From contig NZ_CP144374.1 of assembly GCF_040451425.1 (NCBI RefSeq), positions 744,001-808,000 of the forward strand: a DNA stretch of 64,000 bases, in the 5' to 3' direction. The notes under the pieces were generated by a model, which ran no database searches, was not told the origin of the DNA, and saw only the letters and a list, made by a program, of their open reading frames with translations. Below are positions 17,973 through 27,750 of this stretch, piece by piece (within the stretch, counting starts at the first letter, position 1; every line of letters starts with the position of its first letter). Source of the stretch: Thermodesulfovibrio sp. 3462-1 (lineage in GTDB: Bacteria > Nitrospirota > Thermodesulfovibrionia > Thermodesulfovibrionales > Thermodesulfovibrionaceae). The translations under genes and the position numbers were made by a program.

Positions 17973-18847
17973 ATAGTTTGAACTGATAGGTAAAAATTAA
18001 AATATGGTTCTTCTTCTAATTCGTAACAGTCTGATTCAACAAGATGTTTTAAGAAGTTTATATGAGCAGTGTGTCCACCCTTTTCAATTATAAAATGTCC
18101 CTGAACTGGATAACCTAATAAAGACAGATCACCGATTGCATCAAGAATTTTATGTCTTACAAATTCATCTTTGAATCTGAGTTTTCCTCCTACAACACCT
18201 TTTTCATCAAGAACAAGAGCATTTTCCAATGAACCTCCACGAGCAAAACCGTTTTGAAGAAGATACTGTATGTCCTTTAAAAATCCAAAAGTCCTCGCAG
18301 GTGCTATTTCTTTGAGAAAATTTTGTTCATTGATTTCAATGGATAGAGATTGTGCTAAAATTAACGGATGTTCATAAAAAATTTTATAGGTTATCCTGAA
18401 GCCTTTGTGTGGTCTGGCAACGATCCGTGAACGTGACTCTTCGTAAATACAAGGCTTTGTTATTTTTAATGTAGGGATTGTTTTACCCTGTTTTGCAATG
18501 CCTGTTTTCATAATGAGTTTTACAAAATCCTGAGCACTTCCATCCATCACAGGGATTTCTGAACCATCTATCTCAATTATAAGATTGGTTATTCCAAAAA
18601 CATAAAGCGTTGCAAGCAGATGCTCAACAGTTCTGACTTTTACTCCATCAATTCCTATTGTTGTTGCAAAAGATGTATCAATAACAAATGGAAGTTTTGC
18701 TTTAATTTGCAATCCTTTATCTGTTCTATAAAAGATTATCCCTGTATCCCTTTGGGCAGGAATAAGCCTTATATTAATTCTTTTGCCAGTGTGTATTCCC
18801 ACACCGGACAATGCAATTTCTGATTTTATAGTCTTCTGAAAAGGCAT
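17969..18847 (-). CDS. lpxC: UDP-3-O-acyl-N-acetylglucosamine deacetylase
   Basis: 292 residues. Zinc metalloamidase that commits UDP-acyl-GlcNAc to lipid A synthesis in the cytoplasm. Key motifs are ALSGVGIHTGK, the zinc-binding TVEHLLATLY, and the second zinc site FVRHKILDAIGDL with the general acid in KGGHTAHIN. I place the start at the ATG at 18847; a TTG directly before it (18850) is an alternative. No SD is visible, but TATATT lies 9 bases before the ATG, so the mRNA may be leaderless. Proves an outer membrane with lipid A. Overlaps the convergent permease by 4 bases. Confidence 0.95.
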   Translation of the reverse strand: MPFQKTIKSEIALSGVGIHTGKRINIRLIPAQRDTGIIFYRTDKGLQIKAKLPFVIDTSFATTIGIDGVKVRTVEHLLATLYVFGITNLIIEIDGSEIPVMDGSAQDFVKLIMKTGIAKQGKTIPTLKITKPCIYEESRSRIVARPHKGFRITYKIFYEHPLILAQSLSIEINEQNFLKEIAPARTFGFLKDIQYLLQNGFARGGSLENALVLDEKGVVGGKLRFKDEFVRHKILDAIGDLSLLGYPVQGHFIIEKGGHTAHINFLKHLVESDCYELEEEPYFNFYLSVQTI

Positions 18848-18955
18848 CAAGAAATAATATACAAAAAAAATGCCAGAAAAAAATTGCTGAAATTATTAGT
18901 TCAACCAGGATATTAATGTGGTAAAAATGAAACATTTATGGAAAAAATAAAACAT

Positions 18956-20311
18956 TTACTTTGCTTGTCCACCAACAACTATCTCAGGAATTCTTACTGT
19001 TGGCATTCCATCTGTAACAGGAACTCCCTGAGAGTTTTTTCCACATGTGCCAATGGAAAATCCCAGATCATTGCCAACCATATCAATATTTTTTAGAATC
19101 TCCTGTCCAGTGCCAATCAATAATGCACCCCTTACAGGCTCTCCAATTATACCTTTTTCTATAAGATAACCCTCTTGAACTTCAAAAACAAACTCTCCAG
19201 TAACAGTGTTAACCTGCCCACCACCCATTTTTTTAACAAACAGCCCTTTATCAACTGAGCGAATTATTTCTTCTGGATAGTGTTTCCCAGGGGCAATAAA
19301 AGTATTGCTCATTCTTGGAATTGGATAATGCTCATAAGACTGTCTTCTGCCATTTCCTGTGGATTTTTTTCCTTCTTTTATTGCAGTGTATTTATCATAA
19401 AGATAATTAACGAGAACTCCATTTTCAACCAAAACTGTCCTCTGTGAAGGCGTTCCTTCGTCATCAAAAACATAGGACCCCCTCATATTGGGAAGAGTTG
19501 GATCGTCAATTACCGTAATTAATTCTGAAGCTATTTTTTGACCGATTCTGCCACTGTAAACTGAAAGTCCTTCCTGAACAAGGTCTGCTTCAAGTCCATG
19601 TCCTATTGCTTCATGTATCATTGTTCCACCTGCTTCAGAGGAAATTACAACAGGCATTCTTCCTCCTTGTATGCGTCTTGCCTTGAGCATCATTAAAGCT
19701 CTCTTTGTTGTCTTAAGTGAAATCTCTTCAGGTAGAATTTCCTCAAAAAGCTCAATTCCTTTAAATCCTCCTACTGCTTCATATCCTGTTTGAATAACTC
19801 CATTTTCATGGGTTACAACATGAATCAGAAAAAGCGTTTGAATTCTTTTTTCTTCCGAAAAAATTCCTTCTGAACTGGCTATTTTAATTTTCTGAAAAGA
19901 ATCAGCATATAACACTCTTACCTGTTTGACTTTTGAACTTTCTTTCCATGCCACTTCATTGGCTCTTTTTATAAAATTTATTTTCTGTGATATTTCAACA
20001 TCTGCTGGATTGATTTTTATAAAAAATTGCATTGAAGGTTCAATTTTTTTCAGATTGATATGGTTACCATTATCCTTGCTTTTTAAAGAGGAGATTAACT
20101 CTTCAATACCATTTTTAGTTAAATCATTTGTGTAGGCATAAAAGGTTTTTCCTTCTTTGATTACTCTTACTCCCAGTCCTTTATCAAAAACTGAAGAGCA
20201 TTTTTGAACTTTATTTTCTTCCATCTGAAGCTGATTTGTTATTTTTTCCTCAAGGAAAATATCAACATACTCTCCTTTTAACTTTCTTAATATGTCACTG
20301 AACAAATCCAT
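18956..20311 (-). CDS. tldD: TldD-family metalloprotease
   Basis: 451 residues. The zinc motif HEAIGHGLEAD (HExxxH) and the downstream GGGQVNTVTGEFVFEVQEG with FSIGTCGKNSQGVPV identify TldD. In E. coli TldD works with TldE/PmbA to degrade unfolded peptides such as microcin precursors and CcdA. No TldE gene is in the window. A good SD (AAGGAGG) precedes the start. It is separated from lpxC by 105 bases in which nothing else is seen. Confidence 0.93.
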   Translation of the reverse strand: MDLFSDILRKLKGEYVDIFLEEKITNQLQMEENKVQKCSSVFDKGLGVRVIKEGKTFYAYTNDLTKNGIEELISSLKSKDNGNHINLKKIEPSMQFFIKINPADVEISQKINFIKRANEVAWKESSKVKQVRVLYADSFQKIKIASSEGIFSEEKRIQTLFLIHVVTHENGVIQTGYEAVGGFKGIELFEEILPEEISLKTTKRALMMLKARRIQGGRMPVVISSEAGGTMIHEAIGHGLEADLVQEGLSVYSGRIGQKIASELITVIDDPTLPNMRGSYVFDDEGTPSQRTVLVENGVLVNYLYDKYTAIKEGKKSTGNGRRQSYEHYPIPRMSNTFIAPGKHYPEEIIRSVDKGLFVKKMGGGQVNTVTGEFVFEVQEGYLIEKGIIGEPVRGALLIGTGQEILKNIDMVGNDLGFSIGTCGKNSQGVPVTDGMPTVRIPEIVVGGQAK

Positions 20312-20353
20312 AAATACCTCCTTAGAGTTTTCTCAAACCCGAGCACCCTCAAG

Positions 20354-20382
20354 TTGCAAGGAATCTCTTTATTTCTTATAAT
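20354..20382 (+). promoter_or_regulatory. upstream sigma-70 promoter of the ileS operon
   Basis: TTGCAA, 17 bases, TATAAT. It would give a leader of about 45 bases before ileS. No T-box features (AGGGTGG box, specifier hairpin) are present in the leader. Confidence 0.65.
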
Positions 20383-20395
20383 AGCATATAAAGGT

Positions 20396-20425
20396 TTGAA
20401 TTTTGATAAAATGTTGTGGTATTCT
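20396..20425 (+). promoter_or_regulatory. proximal ileS promoter, leaderless arrangement
   Basis: TTGAAT, 18 bases, TATTCT, with extended TGG directly before the -10. The -10 ends 8 bases before the ileS ATG at 20433, where no SD is found. Confidence 0.5.
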
Positions 20426-20432
20426 TTAATTT

Positions 20433-23174
20433 ATGTCGCAGGATTACAAGAATACTCTTAATTTACCGCAGACAGGATTCCCTATGAAGGCAAATCTTGC
20501 TGAAAGGGAGCCTGCAATTTTAAAATTCTGGAAAGAAAATAGGATATACGAGAAACTTCAGGACAAAAACAGGGCTTCTGGTGGAAGATGCTTCATTCTT
20601 CATGATGGGCCTCCCTATGCTAATGGGCATATTCATATCGGGCATGCGTTAAACAAAATTCTCAAAGACATAATTGTTAAATATCATTCAATGCTCGGGC
20701 AGTACTGTCCTTTTGTTCCTGGATGGGATTGTCATGGTCTGCCAATTGAGCTACAGGTAGATAAATCACTGGGAAAAGAAAAAGAAAATATTGATATTTT
20801 TAAAAAACGGCAGCTCTGCAGGGCTTACGCTGAGAAATTTATAAATATTCAAAGGGATGAGTTTATCCGTCTTGGAGTTTTTGGTTACTGGGACACCCCT
20901 TACATAACTATGTCCAATGACTATGAAGCCACAATTGTAAGAGAGTTTCTTACCTTTTTTAAAAATGGTTATGTTTATCGTGGCAAAAAGCCTGTTTACT
21001 GGTGCCCTTCCTGCGTAACAGCACTGGCTGATGCAGAAGTTGAGTATGCTGATAAGGAGTCTCCATCAATATTTGTAGCTTTTGAAGTTATTGATAAAGA
21101 GAAGTTGTCAGTTAAAGAATCTCCAGTGTATATAGTAATATGGACAACAACTCCCTGGACTTTACCTGCAAATCTGGCATTAGCTGTTCATCCAGATTTT
21201 GATTATGTTGGAGTTAAAAGTTCAAAAGGTGTGCTTATAATAGTTAAAGAAGCAATTAAGAATTTAAAAGACAAAGTTGATGTAGATGAGACACCTCTTT
21301 TTGAAATTAAAGGTAGAGATCTTGAAGGAATAAAAGCTAAGCATCCTTTCATAGATAGAGTTTCAAAAGTGGTAGTGGCTGATTTTGTTGAAATAGGCGA
21401 AGGCACTGGTGTGGTTCATATAGCACCAGGACATGGAGAGGAAGACTATGAAGTTGGTTTAAAATACGGACTTGACATTTACGCTCCTGTTGATGATAGA
21501 GGAAGATTCACAGAGGATGTTCCTTATTTTGCAGGGGAAAATGTTTTTAAAGCAAACAGAGCAATAATAGAGCATATGAAGAAAAATAACTCACTTCTAT
21601 GGGAAGGCAGTATTAAGCATTCTTATCCCCATTGCTGGCGGTGTAAAAAACCAATTATTTTCAGGGCAACAACTCAGTGGTTTATTTCAATGAGCCATGG
21701 CGAACTTCGTAAGAGGGCTCTTGCAGAGATAGACAAAGTCAGATGGATTCCTTCATGGGGTAGAGATAGAATTTATTCTATGGTAGAAAAAAGACCAGAT
21801 TGGTGTCTTTCCCGCCAGAGAGCATGGGGCGTGCCGATTACATTATTTGTCTGTAAAAAATGCGGATATATAATAAATGATGAAAATTTATTTGACAAAA
21901 TTTGTAGTCTTGTTGAAATGGAAGGCTCTGATGTATGGTTTAAACTCAACCTTGAAGATTTAATGCCCGGGTATAGCTGTCCAGAATGTGGTTCGAAGGA
22001 TTTTCAAAAAGAAAAAGACATTCTTGATGTATGGTTTGACTCTGGAGTAAGTCATGCAGCAGTTCTTGAAAGAAATCCTCTGCTAAGCTGGCCAGCTGAT
22101 ATGTATCTTGAAGGAAGTGACCAGCACAGGGGATGGTTTCAGAGTTCATTAATTGCTTCACTTGGGAACAAAGGAAGAGCACCTTATAGAATTGTTCTTA
22201 CCCATGGATTTACAGTTGATGGGCAGGGAAGAAAGATGTCCAAATCTCTTGGAAATGTAATAGCTCCACAGGAAATTATAAAAAGTAACGGAGCTGATAT
22301 TGTAAGATTATGGGTTTCTGCAGAAGATTATAGAGATGATATAAAACTTTCCCAGGAAATTCTTTCAAGACTTACAGAGGCTTACAGAAAAATAAGAAAC
22401 ACATTGAGATATCTTCTTGGAAATATCCATGACTACGATGGTAAAGATTATTCAGACTGTCTTCTTGAAATAGACAGATGGGCAATGATGAGGCTTCAAA
22501 AACTAATTAAAAAAGTGAGAGCTGCTTATGAAAATTTTGAATTTCATCAAGTTTTTCATGCAGTTCATAATTTCTGTGTTACTGATATGAGTGCCTTTTA
22601 CCTTGATATTTTAAAGGACAGGCTTTATACATTTAAATCTGACTCATCAGAAAGAAGGGCAGCTCAATGGGTTTTGTATAATATTGCAGAGTCTCTTATT
22701 AAATTAATTGCTCCAATTCTTTCATTTACAGCAGAAGAGGCATGGCAACATCTTCCTTTCAGGAAAACAGAAAGTGTATTTTTAGAAAAAATGCCAGAAG
22801 TTAAGGAAAATTTCATTGATGAAGAGCTTCAATTGAAATGGGAAAAACTGATTGAGATAAGGGATGAGGTTAATAAAGCTCTTGAGATCGCAAGACAGGA
22901 AAAATTTATAGGAAATTCTCTTGAGGCAAAGGTGGTGCTTTCTGTTAATGAAAAATTAAAGAGCTTTTTAGAACCTTACTATTCGTTTTTACCGACTTTA
23001 TTTATTGTCTCCCAGGTGCAATTAATAGACTCTCAGGATACTGAATTTACCGTTACAATAGAAAAAGCTGAAGGAGCTAAATGTCAGCGCTGCTGGAATT
23101 ATTCTGCCATGGTTGGAAAGCTTGAAATTCCTGATGTATGTCCAAGATGTTATCATGTCCTTAAAAATTCATAA
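20433..23174 (+). CDS. ileS: isoleucyl-tRNA synthetase
   Basis: 913 residues, class I synthetase that charges tRNA-Ile. The HIGH motif is in PYANGHIHIGHAL (about 61-73) and KMSKS in GRKMSKSLGN (about 601-605). The editing (CP1) domain lies between, with WTTTPWTLPANLA. The C-terminal zinc ribbon CQRCWNY...CPRCY is present, as in the bacterial type. First gene of a long plus-strand operon; the lspA start lies inside its last 20 bases. Confidence 0.98.
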   Translation: MSQDYKNTLNLPQTGFPMKANLAEREPAILKFWKENRIYEKLQDKNRASGGRCFILHDGPPYANGHIHIGHALNKILKDIIVKYHSMLGQYCPFVPGWDCHGLPIELQVDKSLGKEKENIDIFKKRQLCRAYAEKFINIQRDEFIRLGVFGYWDTPYITMSNDYEATIVREFLTFFKNGYVYRGKKPVYWCPSCVTALADAEVEYADKESPSIFVAFEVIDKEKLSVKESPVYIVIWTTTPWTLPANLALAVHPDFDYVGVKSSKGVLIIVKEAIKNLKDKVDVDETPLFEIKGRDLEGIKAKHPFIDRVSKVVVADFVEIGEGTGVVHIAPGHGEEDYEVGLKYGLDIYAPVDDRGRFTEDVPYFAGENVFKANRAIIEHMKKNNSLLWEGSIKHSYPHCWRCKKPIIFRATTQWFISMSHGELRKRALAEIDKVRWIPSWGRDRIYSMVEKRPDWCLSRQRAWGVPITLFVCKKCGYIINDENLFDKICSLVEMEGSDVWFKLNLEDLMPGYSCPECGSKDFQKEKDILDVWFDSGVSHAAVLERNPLLSWPADMYLEGSDQHRGWFQSSLIASLGNKGRAPYRIVLTHGFTVDGQGRKMSKSLGNVIAPQEIIKSNGADIVRLWVSAEDYRDDIKLSQEILSRLTEAYRKIRNTLRYLLGNIHDYDGKDYSDCLLEIDRWAMMRLQKLIKKVRAAYENFEFHQVFHAVHNFCVTDMSAFYLDILKDRLYTFKSDSSERRAAQWVLYNIAESLIKLIAPILSFTAEEAWQHLPFRKTESVFLEKMPEVKENFIDEELQLKWEKLIEIRDEVNKALEIARQEKFIGNSLEAKVVLSVNEKLKSFLEPYYSFLPTLFIVSQVQLIDSQDTEFTVTIEKAEGAKCQRCWNYSAMVGKLEIPDVCPRCYHVLKNS

Positions 23175-23598
23175 AGCATTGATTTTGATTTTTCTTGTTG
23201 TTTTCTTTGATCAGCTTACAAAGTATCTTGCTATTAAGTTTTTAGCTCCACGGGGAGTAATTAAGCTTTTACCTTTTTTTAATCTTGTTTATGTTGAAAA
23301 CACAGGCACAGCCTTTGGAATGTTTAAATTTTTAGGTGCAGGATTTTTTATTGTAATTGCTTTATTTGCTATAGTATTTCTTATTTATATGTATTTCAAG
23401 GATTCTCAAAACTGGTTGATTTACTCACTTATAATTGCAGGAGCTTCAGGAAATATTCTTGACAGGCTTATTTATGGTTATGTTATAGATTTCATAGACC
23501 TTCATCTGAAAAATCTTCATTGGCCAGCTTTTAATGTGGCGGATTCAGCTATAAGCATAGGAATTGTTCTTTTTCTTTACAAGAGCCTGAAAAAATGA
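23155..23598 (+). CDS. lspA: lipoprotein signal peptidase (signal peptidase II)
   Basis: 147 residues, four membrane helices. An inner-membrane aspartyl protease that removes signal peptides from prolipoproteins such as the RND adaptor here. Conserved boxes are DQLTKY, NTGTAFGMF, SGNILDRLIYGYVIDFID and FNVADSAI, which contain the two catalytic aspartates. I chose the ATG at 23155, which begins just before the first helix. An in-frame ATG at 23113 would add 14 residues and deepen the overlap with ileS. Confidence 0.95.
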   Translation: MSLKIHKALILIFLVVFFDQLTKYLAIKFLAPRGVIKLLPFFNLVYVENTGTAFGMFKFLGAGFFIVIALFAIVFLIYMYFKDSQNWLIYSLIIAGASGNILDRLIYGYVIDFIDLHLKNLHWPAFNVADSAISIGIVLFLYKSLKK

Positions 23599-24002
23599 GG
23601 ATTTTTACCTACTCAGAGGAAGAAACAAAAATTCTTGGTAAAATGCTCGGAAGTTTTGCACAGAAACAGGGAATAAAAGTTATAGCTCTTTATGGAGAAA
23701 TGGGAGCTGGTAAAACTATTTTGACAAAAGGAATTGCTTCATCATTTGGTATAGAGGAAAAAGATATAGCAAGCTCAAGTTTTGTAATAGTTTCTCATTA
23801 TCCAGAAGCAGACTTCTGTCATATTGACCTTTACAGGCTTGACAATGTAAAAAATGAAGATATTGATTTATGGGAATACTTTGAAGTTTGTACATGTGTA
23901 ATAGAGTGGGCTCAGAGACTCAGTGATTTGCCTGAAAATGCTTTAAAGATTAAAATAGATTTAGTTGATGAGACAACAAGAGTTTTTGAGATGGAGATTT
24001 AA
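23595..24002 (+). CDS. tsaE: tRNA t6A biosynthesis ATPase
   Basis: 135 residues. Walker A GEMGAGKTILTKGIA, the HIDLYRLDN segment and VIEWAQRL identify TsaE, the ATPase that drives the TsaD-TsaB complex in making N6-threonylcarbamoyladenosine at A37 of ANN-decoding tRNAs. Overlaps lspA by 4 bases and abuts nadK, so it is co-translated in the ileS run. Confidence 0.95.
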   Translation: MRIFTYSEEETKILGKMLGSFAQKQGIKVIALYGEMGAGKTILTKGIASSFGIEEKDIASSSFVIVSHYPEADFCHIDLYRLDNVKNEDIDLWEYFEVCTCVIEWAQRLSDLPENALKIKIDLVDETTRVFEMEI

Positions 24003-24854
24003 ATGTTTAAAAAACTTTCAATTCTTTACAAGGAAAATGATAATTCAGCCATTGAAACAGCCATTAAAGTTCAGGATTGGCTGAAAAATAGAGGCGCTGA
24101 ATGCATAGTTTTCCATTCTGTTGGAGTTTTTTCCAGTTTTAATCATTCTGAAATAATGGCAATTCAAAGTTCTGATGCAGTTGTTGTTCTTGGTGGAGAT
24201 GGAACAATGCTCAGTGCTTCCAGACTTATTGGAGGAAAAAAAATTCCCATAATTGGAATAAACATGGGAAGGCTCGGATTTATAACAGAAATTCCAAAAA
24301 CTGATTTATTTAATTCCCTGGAGCAGATATTTTCAGGAGATTATGAGATAGAAGAAAGAAGCATGATAAATGCTCAGGTTCTGAGAGATGAACACATAGT
24401 CAATGAGTATCTTGGACTTAATGACATTGTAATTGGTAAAGGTATAATGGCAAAGATTTCAGACTTTGGTTTAATCATAAACAATATATATGTTTCCACA
24501 ATAAAGGCTGATGGAATAATAATTTCTACACCAACAGGTTCAACAGCCTATAATCTCTCAGCAGGAGGTCCTATTCTGTATCCCACATTAAAAGGCTTAG
24601 TATTCACAACAATATGCCCCCATACATTGACTGTTAGACCTATTGTTCTACCAGACGATTTTGTAATTGATGTGGTGATTTCTTCGCATGTTAGAGACAT
24701 ATTTTTAACAGTAGATGGACAGATTGGTTTGCCTTTGCAGAAAAATGATAAAGTTAGATGCAGGATAGCTGATGAAAAAACTTATCTTATTGCACCTCCA
24801 AGGAGAAATTATTTCAGAGTTTTAAGAGAGAAGCTGAGATGGGGCGAAAGATAG
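24003..24854 (+). CDS. nadK: NAD kinase
   Basis: 283 residues. Phosphorylates NAD to NADP. The GGDGT signature is in VVLGGDGTMLSASRL, followed by GINMGRLGFITEI and the NAD-binding SPTGSTAYNLSAGGPI-type segment (here STPTGSTAYNLSAGGPI). The cofactor donor (ATP or polyphosphate) cannot be told from sequence. It starts directly after the tsaE stop. Confidence 0.96.
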   Translation: MFKKLSILYKENDNSAIETAIKVQDWLKNRGAECIVFHSVGVFSSFNHSEIMAIQSSDAVVVLGGDGTMLSASRLIGGKKIPIIGINMGRLGFITEIPKTDLFNSLEQIFSGDYEIEERSMINAQVLRDEHIVNEYLGLNDIVIGKGIMAKISDFGLIINNIYVSTIKADGIIISTPTGSTAYNLSAGGPILYPTLKGLVFTTICPHTLTVRPIVLPDDFVIDVVISSHVRDIFLTVDGQIGLPLQKNDKVRCRIADEKTYLIAPPRRNYFRVLREKLRWGER

Positions 24855-25552
24855 ACAATATAGTTGATATCCTGAATTTTTATAAAAATCTTGGCTTTAA
24901 AGATCTACCAGGGCAGTTTGTTCAATCTTTGTTGGAGCAGTTTTCTGAAGAAGCATTTCCAGCGAACTATGATGAATCTTCAGAACATGGACAGTTAGCC
25001 ATTGAGAAATTGAGTGACGAAATCAGACAATGTAAAAAATGTCCTTTGAGCAATTCAAGAAAAAATCCTGTATGTGGTGAGGGTTCTATTAATGCAAAAC
25101 TAATGTTTGTTGGTGAAGCACCAGGAGTTGATGAGGATTTGCAGGGCAGACCTTTTGTTGGTGAGGCAGGTAAACTTTTAACAAGCTTAATAGAAAAAAT
25201 GGGATTTAACAGAAAAGATGTTTATATAACTAATACTGTAAAATGTCATCCTCCAATGAATAGAGATCCTTTAGAAAGTGAAATTTTAGCGTGTTTTGAT
25301 TATCTAAAAAGAGAGATAGAAATAGTTTCTCCTCAAGTAATTATGTGTCTTGGCAGAGTGGCAACCTATACATTAATGGGTATGGATGGAAAACTAAAGG
25401 ATTTGCATATATCTAGAATAAGAGGAAAAGTTTTCTTTTACAATCAAATTCCTGTTATCCCCACATTTCATCCAGCTTATTTACTTAGAAACAGAAAAGA
25501 TAAATGGCTTACATGGCAGGATGCACAGGAAGCTTTAAGGAGGATTAAATGA
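24839..25552 (+). CDS. uracil-DNA glycosylase, family 4
   Basis: 237 residues. Removes uracil arising from cytosine deamination, a need that grows with temperature. The family-4 active site reads GEAPGVDEDLQGRPFVGEAG. The iron-sulfur cysteines are visible as CKKCPLS, CGEG and later positions, and the second motif is in PTFHPAYLLR. An N-terminal extension of about 60 residues precedes the catalytic domain. The start overlaps nadK by 16 bases. Confidence 0.93.
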   Translation: MGRKIDNIVDILNFYKNLGFKDLPGQFVQSLLEQFSEEAFPANYDESSEHGQLAIEKLSDEIRQCKKCPLSNSRKNPVCGEGSINAKLMFVGEAPGVDEDLQGRPFVGEAGKLLTSLIEKMGFNRKDVYITNTVKCHPPMNRDPLESEILACFDYLKREIEIVSPQVIMCLGRVATYTLMGMDGKLKDLHISRIRGKVFFYNQIPVIPTFHPAYLLRNRKDKWLTWQDAQEALRRIK

Positions 25553-26034
25553 AGGTTTTATGGGCACCATGGAGAATTGAATACATACTTGGACAGAAAG
25601 AAAAGAGATGCATATTCTGTGACAAACCAAAAGAAGACAGAGACAGAGATAACCTGATTCTTTACAGAGGCAAGCTTTCTTTTATTATTATGAATAAATA
25701 CCCTTATAACTCAGGACATCTTATGGTTGTGCCATACAGACATGTTCATACTCTTGAAGAACTGAATACAGAGGAACTCACAGAGTGTATGATTCTTACT
25801 GTTAAATGTTTGAAATGTCTTAAAAAGGTAATGCATCCTGATGGATTTAATATAGGACTTAATATAGGAGTTGTAGCATCTGCAAGCATTGATGAGCATC
25901 TTCACTGGCACATTGTTCCCAGATGGGCAGGAGATGTGGGATTTATGACCATACTTGAGGATGTGCGGGTAGTACCAGAGCATATCTTTGTAACCTATGA
26001 CAAACTCTATCCATGTTTCAAGGAGGAAGAATAA
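25549..26034 (+). CDS. HIT-family nucleotide hydrolase or phosphorylase
   Basis: 161 residues. Begins LWAPWRIEYILG, has a CIFCDK cysteine pair, and carries the histidine triad as EHLHWHIVPRW. This is the AP4A-phosphorylase/Fhit-like branch common in bacteria and archaea. Likely acts on dinucleoside polyphosphates or nucleoside phosphoramidates. Overlaps the UDG gene by 4 bases and abuts gmhA. Confidence 0.92.
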   Translation: MKVLWAPWRIEYILGQKEKRCIFCDKPKEDRDRDNLILYRGKLSFIIMNKYPYNSGHLMVVPYRHVHTLEELNTEELTECMILTVKCLKCLKKVMHPDGFNIGLNIGVVASASIDEHLHWHIVPRWAGDVGFMTILEDVRVVPEHIFVTYDKLYPCFKEEE

Positions 26035-26637
26035 ATGCAGATAGAAGACAAAATCAGAAAAGCCTATGAAGATTCAATCAGGGTTAAGGAGCAATTTTTC
26101 AGAGAAAATATAAAGCTGATTAAAGAAGTTGCTGAAATTATTGCAAAAACTCTTAATGAGGGCAGTAAAATTTTAATTTTCGGTAATGGTGGAAGTGCCA
26201 CAGATGCCTCACACATTGCTGCAGAGTTTGTTAACAGATTTAAAAGAGAAAGGCCAGGACTTCCAGCAATTGCTTTAAATACAGATATGGCTGTGATTAC
26301 AGCAATAGCTAATGATTATGATTATTCTGAAGTTTTTTCAAAGCAGATTAAAGCATTGGGAACCTCAGGGGATATAGCAATCGGAATAAGCACATCTGGC
26401 TCATCAAGGAATGTTATTAAAGCAGTTGAGGTAGCTAAAAAAAGAGGACTTAAGACAATTGCCTTTACAAGCATAAGAGGTGAAAAACTGATTTCAAAAG
26501 TTGATTACGCTTTTGCTGTTCCGTCAGAGGATACTCCAAGAATTCAGGAAACTCATATTACTCTTGGTCACATTCTGTGCGAACTTGTGGAAGATATATT
26601 ATTTGAGCTTCCAGCAACTAAAAAGAAAGTGAAATAA
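26035..26637 (+). CDS. gmhA: phosphoheptose isomerase
   Basis: 200 residues, SIS-fold. Converts sedoheptulose 7-phosphate to D-glycero-D-manno-heptose 7-phosphate, the first step to the LPS core heptose. Conserved stretches are [31 protein letters not shown] and [17 protein letters not shown]. With lpxC it shows that the cell makes a heptose-containing LPS. Its stop overlaps the ruvC start by one base. Confidence 0.93.
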   Translation: MQIEDKIRKAYEDSIRVKEQFFRENIKLIKEVAEIIAKTLNEGSKILIFGNGGSATDASHIAAEFVNRFKRERPGLPAIALNTDMAVITAIANDYDYSEVFSKQIKALGTSGDIAIGISTSGSSRNVIKAVEVAKKRGLKTIAFTSIRGEKLISKVDYAFAVPSEDTPRIQETHITLGHILCELVEDILFELPATKKKVK

Positions 26638-27173
26638 TGATAGTCATAGGTATTGACCCTGGCAGCAGACATTTTGGCTATGGAATAGTGGATACTTCAG
26701 CGGGGACTGGAGCAATTCAAAATTCAAATTTCAGAATTCAAAGTTCAAACTCCAATGACATAAGATTAATCCATGCTGACACTATAAATATTTCTCACAA
26801 TGTAAGCCTGCCAGAAAGACTTAAATTTATTTATGAATCTCTGTTAGAGGTAATTGAAAAATACAGTCCCTATGAGATGGCTGTAGAGAAAATATTTGCA
26901 GGTAAAAAAATTCCTTCTTCCTTTGTTCTTGGATATACTCGGGCGATAGCTTTTTTAGTTGCAGCTCAAAAGCAAATTTCTGTTTATGAATATAGCTCTA
27001 CTGAGATAAAAAAAGCTCTTACAGGATATGGAAGAGCTCACAAGGCTCAGGTCAAAAGCATGGTACATAATTTTTTAAGCATTGATAAAAAAATTTCCTA
27101 TGACTGTGCTGATGCTCTGGCTGTAGCAATATGCCATATTCATTCAAGGAAGCTTTTAAAAGTGTTAAAATAA
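26637..27173 (+). CDS. ruvC: Holliday junction resolvase RuvC with repeat-derived insert
   Basis: 178 residues. Endonuclease that resolves Holliday junctions with RuvAB. Catalytic acids sit in [12 protein letters not shown] (Asp7), [10 protein letters not shown], and [13 protein letters not shown]. Between the first beta strand and the next strand (HADTI) there is an extra segment of about 15 residues rich in Asn, Ser and Gln (about 24-41), encoded by a run of ATTCAAA-like heptamers. It falls at a beta-hairpin position, where an insertion may be tolerated. The downstream ruvA and ruvB complete the operon. Confidence 0.95.
   Translation: MIVIGIDPGSRHFGYGIVDTSAGTGAIQNSNFRIQSSNSNDIRLIHADTINISHNVSLPERLKFIYESLLEVIEKYSPYEMAVEKIFAGKKIPSSFVLGYTRAIAFLVAAQKQISVYEYSSTEIKKALTGYGRAHKAQVKSMVHNFLSIDKKISYDCADALAVAICHIHSRKLLKVLK
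26714..26750 (+). repeat. ATTCAAA-type short tandem repeat inside ruvC
   Basis: About four to five imperfect copies of a heptamer ATTCAAA (variants TTTCAG, GTTCAAA). The run keeps frame and encodes [12 protein letters not shown]. Base composition and the missing counterpart in E. coli RuvC suggest insertion of a repeat element. Confidence 0.7.
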
Positions 27174-27177
27174 ATAA

Positions 27178-27750
27178 ATGCTTGACTTTATAAAAGGTAA
27201 AGCTGTTACAGTTAAACCTGACAGAGTTGTTATTCAAACAGGCGGTCTTGGTTATTCAGTAAAAATACCAGTTAGAATTGCCAGATACATTAATACAGGC
27301 GAGGAAATTCAGATTTACACTTCTTTGATTTTAAAGGAAGAACTTGTAGAGATTTATGGATTTTTAGATAGCTCTGAAAGGGATCTGTTTCAGGAATTGA
27401 TAAAAATTTCTGGTATTGGTCCAAAAATGGCAATAAACATTCTTTCAACCTATGATAAAGAAACTCTTTATAAAACCATTGAGCAGCAAGACATAAAATC
27501 ACTGAGTAAGATTCCAGGAATTGGTAAAAAAACTGCTCAGCGAATTTTTCTTGAATTGAAAGGAGTGCTGCCTTCTTTAACATATGAAAAAGATCAGAAA
27601 TATGAAGATGTTTTATCAGCTCTGGTAAATCTTGGATATAAAAGATTGCAGGCAAAGGAAGTTCTTGATAAAATTTATGATAATGAAAAAGACGAAGCAA
27701 CAATAATCAGAGAGTCCTTGAGCATCTTAGCAGGGAAAGATGGAAAATAA
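27178..27750 (+). CDS. ruvA: Holliday junction DNA helicase subunit RuvA
   Basis: 190 residues. Tetrameric junction-binding protein. The OB-fold N-terminus ([23 protein letters not shown]), two helix-hairpin-helix motifs ([14 protein letters not shown] and [14 protein letters not shown]) and the C-terminal RuvB-binding helices ([16 protein letters not shown]) are all present. It starts 4 bases after ruvC and overlaps ruvB by 11. Confidence 0.97.
   Translation: MLDFIKGKAVTVKPDRVVIQTGGLGYSVKIPVRIARYINTGEEIQIYTSLILKEELVEIYGFLDSSERDLFQELIKISGIGPKMAINILSTYDKETLYKTIEQQDIKSLSKIPGIGKKTAQRIFLELKGVLPSLTYEKDQKYEDVLSALVNLGYKRLQAKEVLDKIYDNEKDEATIIRESLSILAGKDGK

Noticed and set aside
20312-20432. T-box riboswitch upstream of ileS
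   Set aside because: No T-box sequence, specifier loop or terminator is visible in 121 bases; two ordinary promoters explain the region.
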